Source: an uncultured Clostridia bacterium
GTDB lineage: Bacteria; Bacillota; Clostridia; Oscillospirales; CAG-272
Direction: 5' to 3'
NCBI GenBank assembly: GCA_946618395.1
Contig: CAMOLD010000052.1
Coordinates: 1 to 8,297 of the forward strand
DNA: 8,297 nucleotides
Shown here piece after piece: positions 1 through 5,232 of this stretch. Both the position numbers and the translations under genes were made by a program. Each line of letters starts with the position of its first letter. The first letter of the stretch is position 1. A model generated the notes under the pieces. That model was not told the origin of the DNA, did not search any database, and saw only the letters and a list, made by a program, of their open reading frames with translations.

Positions 1-1098
1 TCCTTTTGCAAACACCGAGTGGATCTTCAAATCCGGCGTTACGGCAAGCAGATCGGCACGCAGACCGGGTGCAATGGCGCCAACGCGGCGGGAAATGCCC
101 AGGCATGCCGCCGGGTTGCGCGTTGCGCAAAGAACGGCGTCGGAAAGCGGAGCGTTGGCAAAACGCATCAGGTTTTTCACGGCGTCCCAAAGGTTCAGGG
201 TGCTGCCGGCAAGTTTGCCGTCGGGTGTTTCGGCGCGCCCGTTCTTTACGGTTACCGGCTGTCCGGCAATGGAGTAATTTCCGTCGGCGCATCCGGTTGC
301 CGACATGGAATCGGTAATCAGAATCAGTTTTTCCGGTCCCTTGATTTGGTAAACCAGCTTGACCATTTCGGGGGCGATATGCAAGCCGTCCACAATCAAT
401 TCGGCAAAGGCGTCGCTTGTCAGAGCGGCGGCAACCGCACCGCCTGCGCGGTGGTGGAGCGGCGGCATGGCGTTAAAAAGATGGGTAAAGCAGGTCACGC
501 CGCGTTCCATTGCCAGTTCTGCCTGTTTGAAAGTCGCGTCGGTATGCCCAAGCGAGAGCGTTGCGCCGTTCCGGCTTGCAAAATCGGCAAAATCGCCGGT
601 TTCGTCCAGCTCAAAAGCGGCGGTTAGGTGAACGGGGAGTTTGGTGCGCTCCAAGAACAGCGCCAAATCGTCGGCGTCCAGCGGACAGAGCAAATCGGGG
701 GCGTGTGCGCCGCGGCGCACGGGATTGAGGTAGCGCCCTTCCAGATGAATGCCGTCAAACCCCACCAACTGAATGCGGTCAATGGCGGTCAGCCATTCCG
801 CCTCGGTTGCCGAGGCAAGGGTTGGAAAAAGGGCAGTCACGCCGTGCCGGGCGTAATCGGTTTTCATTTTTTGCATTTCTTCCCGGGTCGCCGAGGTAAA
901 ATCAAAGCCTGCGCGCCCGTGGGTGTGCATATCCACAAGTCCGGGCAATAGCAGCATGCCGGAAAAATCCAGCACCTCATTGGCGGCAACCTGTTCGCCA
1001 ACGGAGCGAATCAGGCCGTTTTCCAGCGTGACCGGGCAGTTTTCCTTCCAGCTTCCGTTTGGCAAAAGAACGCGCGCGTTCCGTATTTGCACCGTCAT
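1..1098 (-). CDS. nagA: N-acetylglucosamine-6-phosphate deacetylase (NagA), C-terminus cut by window edge
   Basis: Amidohydrolase-superfamily enzyme that removes the acetyl group from GlcNAc-6-phosphate, giving glucosamine-6-phosphate and acetate in amino-sugar and cell-wall recycling in the cytoplasm. 366 residues are readable with no stop before the left edge; family members are usually about 380-390 residues, so only a short tail is missing. Visible motifs: LPGLVDMHTHG (51-61) with the metal-site HxH pair, HLEG (118-121) with the Glu ligand, GHTDA (184-188), THLFNAM (205-211), LHH (214-216), DGLH (237-240), ITDSMSATG (261-269) with the catalytic Asp263, and a LAGSTL stretch near 297-302. 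The ATG at 1098 is preceded by AAAGGAGG with 7 nt spacing, inside the end of rsmI. Start and stop overlap as ATGA, so translation is probably coupled to rsmI. Odd point: the usual HLEGPF motif reads HLEGRY here. Identity is confident; the activity of this variant is inferred. Confidence 0.93.
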   Translation of the reverse strand, partial: MTVQIRNARVLLPNGSWKENCPVTLENGLIRSVGEQVAANEVLDFSGMLLLPGLVDMHTHGRAGFDFTSATREEMQKMKTDYARHGVTALFPTLASATEAEWLTAIDRIQLVGFDGIHLEGRYLNPVRRGAHAPDLLCPLDADDLALFLERTKLPVHLTAAFELDETGDFADFASRNGATLSLGHTDATFKQAELAMERGVTCFTHLFNAMPPLHHRAGGAVAAALTSDAFAELIVDGLHIAPEMVKLVYQIKGPEKLILITDSMSATGCADGNYSIAGQPVTVKNGRAETPDGKLAGSTLNLWDAVKNLMRFANAPLSDAVLCATRNPAACLGISRRVGAIAPGLRADLLAVTPDLKIHSVFAKG

Positions 1099-1964
1099 TC
1101 CAAATCCTCCTTTGCAAGCATGGCTTGGTAAACCTCGTTTTTGGGGAGCGCGCGCTCGTGCGCCACGCGCTTGATGGCGTCCTTGCGGGAAAGTCCCTCG
1201 CGCTCGTATTGCAAGACCTGCTCGGCAAGCGGCAGAGTTTGCTCTTTTTGGGGCTCTGCTTCGGGCGCGCCGGCAACCACCAGCACAAATTCGCCGCGCG
1301 GCTCGTTTTCTTTGTAGTGGGCAACCGCGCCGGCAAGCGTGGTGCGGAAGACTTCCTCGTTCAATTTTGTCAATTCGCGGCAAATTGCAATTTTGCGGTC
1401 GCCGCCAAAGACCGCGCAAAGGTCTTCCAACGTGCGGTTCAGTTTGTGGGGCGCCTCGTGAAAGAGCAGGGTGCGTTTTTCGACGGCAAGCTCGTTTAGG
1501 CGGGCGAGCCGCTTGGCTTTGACCGGGGGCAAAAAGCCCTCAAAACAGAAGCGCCCGGTGGCAAGCCCCGAAAGGGTGAGCGCCGTGACCGAAGCGACAG
1601 GCCCGGGAATGGCGCTGACGCGAATGCCGCGCGCCGCGCAAAGGGCAACCAAATCCTCGCCGGGGTCGCTGATGGCGGGGGTTCCCGCGTCGGTGACCAG
1701 CGCGCAGGATTCGCCGGCTTCCAGCCTTGCGGCAATCTCCTCGCCGCGCTCGCGTTTGTTGTGCTCAAAATAGGAGATCATAGGGCGGCTGATTCCCAAA
1801 CGGGAAAGGAGCAGCCCGGAATTGCGCGTATCCTCGGCGGCAACAAAATCCACCTCTGCCAAAACCTTGCGGGCGCGCTCCGAAAGATCGGCAAGATTGC
1901 CGATGGGGGTGGAGACCAGATAGAGCGTTCCCGGCAGGACGCGGTTTTTTTCGGTTTGGGGCAT
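1095..1964 (-). CDS. rsmI: 16S rRNA (cytidine1402-2'-O)-methyltransferase RsmI
   Basis: SAM-dependent tetrapyrrole-methylase-fold enzyme that 2'-O-methylates C1402 in the 16S rRNA decoding centre. 289 residues, a normal family length. Motifs from this start: STPIGNLADL (18-27), AAEDTR (42-47), the SAM-site stretch TDAGTPAISDPG (91-102), IPGP (119-122), FHEAPHK (168-174) and CRELTKLNEEV (195-205). The C-terminal segment GLSRKDAIKRVA...PKNEVYQ (257-280) matches the small helical tail of RsmI. The frame stays open upstream to 2045, but the ATG at 1964 is preferred because GGAGGTG lies 4 nt upstream and the PQTEKN...LYLVSTPIGN alignment fits the family there. The upstream extension would be a hydrophobic stretch atypical of RsmI and would run into the divergent amidase. 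It is the first gene of a pair with nagA (4-bp overlap). No confident promoter was found in the 74-bp upstream gap. Confidence 0.95.
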   Translation of the reverse strand: MPQTEKNRVLPGTLYLVSTPIGNLADLSERARKVLAEVDFVAAEDTRNSGLLLSRLGISRPMISYFEHNKRERGEEIAARLEAGESCALVTDAGTPAISDPGEDLVALCAARGIRVSAIPGPVASVTALTLSGLATGRFCFEGFLPPVKAKRLARLNELAVEKRTLLFHEAPHKLNRTLEDLCAVFGGDRKIAICRELTKLNEEVFRTTLAGAVAHYKENEPRGEFVLVVAGAPEAEPQKEQTLPLAEQVLQYEREGLSRKDAIKRVAHERALPKNEVYQAMLAKEDLE

Positions 1965-1993
1965 AAGACACCTCCAAAAAAACAAAATCGGGC

Positions 1994-2018
1994 GGTTTGC
2001 ATATCCTGTTAGCAAATC
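1994..2018. promoter_or_regulatory. Imperfect dyad in the rsmI/amidase divergent intergenic region
   Basis: TTTGC (1996-2000) and GCAAA (2012-2016) form an inverted repeat around an 11-nt centre. One G-T and one G-C pair outside extend the arms to 7 nt. It lies nearly midway between two divergent start codons (1964 and 2039), where an operator for one or both genes could sit. No good -35/-10 pair is visible on either strand here, so an operator role is speculative and the dyad may be chance. Confidence 0.2.
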
Positions 2019-2038
2019 CAAAAGGAGGAAAACGGGAT

Positions 2039-2602
2039 ATGGCAATCAAATTCTACATTGATCAGGGGCATAACCCCGAAAATCCGAACGCCGGCGCCGA
2101 GGGCAACGGATTGCGCGAGCAGGATATTACCTACCGCGTTGGCAAGGCGCTGGGGGATCTTTTGCGCGCGGATGGGCGGTTTACGGTGCGCGAATCGCGC
2201 CCCACGCCAACTACCAGCCTGGGAACCACCAACATCACCAGCTTGCAGGCGCGCGTGCGGGACGCAAATGCCTGGGGCGCCGACTATTTTTTGAGCATTC
2301 ACACCAATTCGGCATCCAATCCGGCGGCAACCGGCAGCGAGGCGTTCTCCTACGCCGCGGGAACGCGCGCCTACCGGCTCGGCTCGGACATTTTGACCGG
2401 ACTGACCAACGCCACCGGACTGCGCAACCGCGGAATGAAGGTGCGCCCGGGGCTTTACGTGTTGCGCCGGACCTCGATGCCGGCGGTGCTTTTGGAGCTG
2501 GGATTTATCACCAACCCGGGCGACGCCGCTTTGATGAACAATAACCCGGAGCTGTTTGCCAGGGGGATTTACAACGGGATTTTGACCTATTTCGGCTATT
2601 GA
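2039..2602 (+). CDS. N-acetylmuramoyl-L-alanine amidase, Amidase_3 family, no signal peptide
   Basis: Zinc-dependent hydrolase that cleaves the bond between N-acetylmuramic acid and L-alanine in peptidoglycan. 187 residues made up of the catalytic domain alone. Visible ligands and catalytic residues: His11 in DQGHN (8-12), Glu27 in LREQ (25-28), His88 in SIHTN (86-90), Glu153 in LLELGFITNPGDAALM (151-166). The ATG at 2039 has AGGAGG 10 nt upstream; an earlier in-frame ATG at 1997 has no such site. There is no hydrophobic N-terminal leader, no transmembrane helix and no SPOR, SH3, LysM or choline-binding repeat. By analogy with leaderless sporulation amidases such as Bacillus CwlC, it could act in mother-cell lysis; a remodelling or domesticated phage lysin role is the alternative. 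It is the only plus-strand gene in the window and its end overlaps the converging HAD gene by 7 bp. Confidence 0.92.
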   Translation: MAIKFYIDQGHNPENPNAGAEGNGLREQDITYRVGKALGDLLRADGRFTVRESRPTPTTSLGTTNITSLQARVRDANAWGADYFLSIHTNSASNPAATGSEAFSYAAGTRAYRLGSDILTGLTNATGLRNRGMKVRPGLYVLRRTSMPAVLLELGFITNPGDAALMNNNPELFARGIYNGILTYFGY

Positions 2603-3201
2603 AGAATTTGGTCGAGATATGCGGAGAGCACGGCGGCGTTGCCGTCAAAAAGATAGGTTTGCAGGCCAAAATTCTTTGCGCCCTCAATGTTGCGGGGCTG
2701 ATCGTCCACAAAGAGCGTTTCGGCAGGATTCAAATCATAGGTGCGGCAAAGGTAGGAAAAAATTTCGGGCGATGGTTTTGTTATTCCAATCTTGCCCGAA
2801 AAAACACACCCATCCAGCTCGGAGAGCAGAGGAAACAGGTCCAGGTGCTCGGTAAACCGGCGGCTGATGTTGGAAAGCAGATAGGTGCGGACGCCGTAGT
2901 CCTTTTTGACGCGGCGCACAAGCTCCTGCATTCCGGGAACGGGCGGCAACCGCTCAAACCAATGCTCCATCACGCGCTTGCCGGGGGCTTGAAAACGCTC
3001 CGGCAACCGGGGGAGCATTTGGGCAAAGGCTTCCTCCTCGTCCAGCTCGCCCTTGTCCATTGGGTTCCAGAGCGCGCGGTCAAACAAAATTTTGCAGGCA
3101 AAGGCGCGGTCGGCAGGGTCGGGAAAATCCGGCCCTGCGATTTCTTCCGGCAAAAAGCGGACAAGCACCTGCCCAAAATCAAAAACAAGGTTGCGAATCA
3201 T
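2596..3201 (-). CDS. HAD-superfamily phosphatase, YihX-like (HAD subfamily IA variant)
   Basis: Predicted cytoplasmic Mg-dependent phosphohydrolase of 201 residues. HAD motifs in order: motif I FDFGQVL with nucleophile Asp8, helical cap roughly 15-90, motif II LLSN with Ser110, motif III ITKPSPEIF with Lys142, motif IV FVDDQPRNIEGA with Asp166/Asp167. Motif I lacks the usual second Asp at +2 (Gly instead), a pattern shared with E. coli YihX, an alpha-glucose-1-phosphate phosphatase. That substrate would fit the sugar genes nearby, but it cannot be told from sequence; haloacid dehalogenase or another phosphomonoesterase remains possible. The frame is open to 3324, but the added residues are encoded by the inverted repeats and do not resemble a protein. 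The ATG at 3201 follows AAAGGAA at 6-nt spacing and places motif I at residues 7-13 as expected. It lies 133 bp downstream of lepA on the same strand. Confidence 0.87.
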   Translation of the reverse strand: MIRNLVFDFGQVLVRFLPEEIAGPDFPDPADRAFACKILFDRALWNPMDKGELDEEEAFAQMLPRLPERFQAPGKRVMEHWFERLPPVPGMQELVRRVKKDYGVRTYLLSNISRRFTEHLDLFPLLSELDGCVFSGKIGITKPSPEIFSYLCRTYDLNPAETLFVDDQPRNIEGAKNFGLQTYLFDGNAAVLSAYLDQILQ

Positions 3202-3218
3202 AAAAAGTTCCTTTTTAT
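3200..3218 (-). promoter_or_regulatory. Hairpin covering the ribosome binding site and start codon of the HAD gene
   Basis: ATAAAAAG (3211-3218 on the minus strand) can pair with CTTTTTAT (3200-3207) across a 3-nt loop. The stem holds part of the Shine-Dalgarno AAAGGAA and the first bases of the start codon. It is perfect over 8 bp but almost all A-U, so it would be weak; a modest effect on translation is possible but unproven. Confidence 0.3.
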
Positions 3219-3232
3219 AGAGAATCAACAAA

Positions 3233-3252
3233 GCAAAACTGAACTGTTTTGC
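3233..3252. repeat. 7-bp inverted repeat in the leader of the HAD gene
   Basis: GCAAAAC (3233-3239) and GTTTTGC (3246-3252) are perfect inverted arms around a 6-nt loop. There is no U-run after it on either strand, so it is not a typical terminator. It could be an operator or leader structure. It may simply be part of a larger AT-rich repeated element that fills this gap. Confidence 0.35.
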
Positions 3253-3280
3253 AAACTCCTTTTTAATGAAAGTTCTTTTG

Positions 3281-3306
3281 CCTACTTTTCTTTCAAGAAA
3301 AGTAGG
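3281..3306. repeat. 26-bp perfect palindromic repeat, copy 1 (CCTAC type)
   Basis: CCTACTTTTCTT, a TC centre, and AAGAAAAGTAGG form a perfect 12-bp inverted repeat; in RNA this would be a stem of about 10 bp with a 6-nt loop. It is followed after 2 nt by a second near-identical palindrome, giving a 28-nt period. No T-tract follows on either strand, so it lacks the signature of an intrinsic terminator. It resembles dispersed intergenic palindromes seen in clostridial genomes; that comparison is from memory and unchecked. Confidence 0.75.
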
Positions 3307-3308
3307 TG

Positions 3309-3334
3309 CCTTCTTTTCTTTCAAGAAAAGAAGG
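3309..3334. repeat. 26-bp perfect palindromic repeat, copy 2 (CCTTC type), directly after lepA stop
   Basis: CCTTCTTTTCTT, a TC centre, and AAGAAAAGAAGG: same length and layout as copy 1. It differs only by A to T at the fourth base and the matching T to A on the other arm, so pairing is kept. It begins at the base immediately following the lepA stop codon, so it would form in the lepA 3' end. It may protect the mRNA end or act as a weak or factor-dependent termination signal; it has no U-run. Confidence 0.75.
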
Positions 3335-5155
3335 TTATTCCTCAGAGTCCAGGCGCAGAACTGCCATAAACGCCTCGGGAGAGACCTGAACCGAGCCTAA
3401 CTGGCGCATCTTCTTTTTGCCCTCTTTTTGCTTTTCCAAAAGTTTCTTTTTGCGGGTAATATCGCCGCCGTAGCACTTGGCAAGAACGTCCTTGCGCATG
3501 GCTTTGACCGTTTCGCGCGCGATGATGCGCGAGCCGATGGCGGCTTGAATGGGAATTTCAAAGAGCTGGCGCGGAATGTTGTCTTTCAGCTTTTCGGCAA
3601 TTTTGCGCGCGCGGGAATAGGCCTTGTCCTCGTGAACAATGAAGGAAAGCGCGTCCACCTGGTCGCCGTTGAGCAAAAAGTCCAGCTTGACCAGCTTGCC
3701 GGGCAGGTAGCCTTTGAGCTCGTAGTCCAAAGAGGCGTAACCGCGCGAGCGGCTCTTCAAAGCGTCAAAAAAGTCGTAGATGATTTCGTTGAGCGGCAGA
3801 TCGTAGTGCAGTTCTACACGCGTGGGGTCGAGGTATTTCATGTCGTTGAAAACGCCGCGGCGGTCCTGGCAAAGGTCCATCAGTCCGCCAACATATTCGG
3901 TGGGGGTGATGATGTTTGCCTTGACAACCGGCTCGTAGGCGGTTTCAATCAGGTCGGCGGCGGGAAAGTTGGATGGGTTGTCGATGCGCAGCGTTTCGCC
4001 GCCCTTGATTTTGACCTCGTAAATAACGCTGGGGGCGGTGGTGATCAGGTCGAGGTTGAACTCGCGCTCCAACCGCTCCTCAATAATTTCCATGTGCAAA
4101 AGCCCCAAAAAGCCGCAGCGGAAGCCAAAGCCGAGCGCCACCGACGTTTCGGGCTCAAAGACCAGCGAGGCATCGTTCAGGCGGAGTTTTTCCAAAGCGT
4201 CGCGCAAATCTCCGTAGCGGGCGCCGTCGGCGGGATAGATGCCGGCATAAACCATTGGCTGAACGGCTTTGAAGCCGGGCAGCGGCGCATCACAGGGGGT
4301 GGCGGCAAGCGTGACCGTATCGCCCACGCGCGTGTCGCCAACGCTTTTGATGGAAGCGGTGAGATAGCCGACGTCACCGGCGGAAAGGCTATCGCACTTG
4401 GAAAGCCCGAAGGGCTCCATGGTGCCAACCTCCACCACGTCAAACTCGGTCCCGGTGCTCCAAAGGCGAATCCGGTCGCCGGCGCGGAGCGTTCCGTCCA
4501 CCACGCGGATGTTGACCACCACGCCGAGGTAGCTATCATAGTAGGAGTCAAAAATCAAAGCTTTCAGGGGCGCGTTTTCGTCGCCCTTGGGCGCGGGGAT
4601 CTCGCGGACGACGGCTTCCAGCACATCCCCTACGTTCAAACCCGTTTTGGCGGAAACGGCGGGGCAATCCTCGGCGGGAATGCCGATGATGTCCTCAATC
4701 TCCTCGCGGCAACGGGCAATGTCGGCGCTGGGAAGGTCGATTTTGTTGATGACCGGCACAATTTCCAGGTTGGCGTCTACGGCGAGGTAGGCGTTGGCAA
4801 GCGTTTGCGCCTCAATGCCCTGGGTGGCGTCCACAACGAGAAGCGCACCCTCGCAGGCGTTGAGGGAGCGCGAAACTTCATAGTTAAAGTCCACGTGCCC
4901 GGGGGTATCGATCAGGTTGAAAACATAGACCTCGCCGTTTTGGGCGGTGTAATTCAGGCGGACGGCGCGTGCCTTGATGGTGATGCCGCGCTCACGTTCC
5001 AGGTCCATGTTGTCCAGCAGTTGATCCTCCATGTCGCGCTTTTGAACGGTTTGGGTCAATTCCAAAATGCGGTCGGCAAGGGTGGATTTGCCATGGTCGA
5101 TATGGGCAATGATGGAAAAATTGCGAATGTGTTTTTGACGGTTGGAAAGTTCCAA
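3335..5155 (-). CDS. lepA: Elongation factor 4 (LepA), ribosomal back-translocase GTPase
   Basis: Translational GTPase that binds the ribosome and affects back-translocation and 30S biogenesis. From the TTG at 5155 it is 606 residues, near the family norm (about 600-612). GTPase motifs: G1 AHIDHGKST (17-25), G2 RGITI (56-60), G3 DTPGH (83-87), G4 NKID (137-140), G5 SAK (168-170). Then come the EF-G-like domains with LGFGFRCGFLGLLHMEI, and the LepA-specific C-terminal domain ending in CYGGDITRKKKLLEKQKEGKKKMRQLGSV...EAFMAVL. No ATG is available near the N-terminus. An in-frame TTG at 5188 lies between a good -10 box and its predicted transcription start, so it should not be in the mRNA. The TTG at 5155 gives MELSNRQKHIRNFSIIAHIDHGKST, as in other LepA proteins. 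Its Shine-Dalgarno is weak: AAAGG about 13 nt upstream. It has its own promoter, so it is probably transcribed apart from galM. Confidence 0.96.
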   Translation of the reverse strand: MELSNRQKHIRNFSIIAHIDHGKSTLADRILELTQTVQKRDMEDQLLDNMDLERERGITIKARAVRLNYTAQNGEVYVFNLIDTPGHVDFNYEVSRSLNACEGALLVVDATQGIEAQTLANAYLAVDANLEIVPVINKIDLPSADIARCREEIEDIIGIPAEDCPAVSAKTGLNVGDVLEAVVREIPAPKGDENAPLKALIFDSYYDSYLGVVVNIRVVDGTLRAGDRIRLWSTGTEFDVVEVGTMEPFGLSKCDSLSAGDVGYLTASIKSVGDTRVGDTVTLAATPCDAPLPGFKAVQPMVYAGIYPADGARYGDLRDALEKLRLNDASLVFEPETSVALGFGFRCGFLGLLHMEIIEERLEREFNLDLITTAPSVIYEVKIKGGETLRIDNPSNFPAADLIETAYEPVVKANIITPTEYVGGLMDLCQDRRGVFNDMKYLDPTRVELHYDLPLNEIIYDFFDALKSRSRGYASLDYELKGYLPGKLVKLDFLLNGDQVDALSFIVHEDKAYSRARKIAEKLKDNIPRQLFEIPIQAAIGSRIIARETVKAMRKDVLAKCYGGDITRKKKLLEKQKEGKKKMRQLGSVQVSPEAFMAVLRLDSEE

Positions 5156-5188
5156 GAAAAAAGTCCAGCCTTTCTGCCGCGGGGGCAA

Positions 5189-5216
5189 AATATAACGCGA
5201 AAAGCCCTTTTTTCAA
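5189..5216 (-). promoter_or_regulatory. Sigma-A-type promoter for lepA, overlapping the galM terminator
   Basis: Reading the minus strand, TTGAAA (-35, 5216-5211) is followed after 16 bp by TATATT (-10, 5194-5189). Each box matches the vegetative consensus at 5 of 6 positions. Transcription would start near 5182, giving a leader of about 27 nt to the TTG at 5155. The -35 box lies in the loop and proximal arm of the terminator hairpin of the upstream galactose operon. Spacing of 16 is slightly short but acceptable. This is predicted by eye only. Confidence 0.6.
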
Positions 5217-5232
5217 AGGGCTTTCGTTTTTT
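5198..5232. terminator. Hairpin terminator at the end of the nucleotidyltransferase-galE-galM operon, probably bidirectional
   Basis: AAAGCCCTTT (5201-5210) and AAAGGGCTTT (5215-5224) pair perfectly around a 4-nt loop (TTTC on plus, GAAA on minus). It starts 4 nt beyond the galM stop codon. On the minus strand the GC-rich core is followed by TTTT and then a broken T-rich run, a moderate terminator for galM. On the plus strand it is followed by six T's (5227-5232), which is a stronger signal although no plus-strand gene precedes it; it could stop antisense transcription. Confidence 0.75.

Noticed and set aside
1965..2038. A promoter pair in the divergent rsmI/amidase gap
   Set aside because: TATCCT and TTGCTA-like hexamers occur, but none has a matching partner at proper spacing on either strand, so no promoter is called.
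1965..2045. A 27-residue hydrophobic N-terminal extension of RsmI (start at 2045)
   Set aside because: The ATG at 1964 has GGAGGTG directly upstream and fits the family N-terminus. The extension would overlap the amidase start and its ribosome binding site.
3202..3324. A 41-residue N-terminal extension of the HAD protein
   Set aside because: It would be translated from the palindromic repeats and leader. The HAD motif I sits at the proper distance from the ATG at 3201, which has its own Shine-Dalgarno.
3281..3334. Tandem palindromes as a CRISPR array or as a standard terminator
   Set aside because: Only two copies exist, separated by 2 nt with no spacers, so this is not CRISPR. No U-tract follows on either strand, so it is not a canonical intrinsic terminator.
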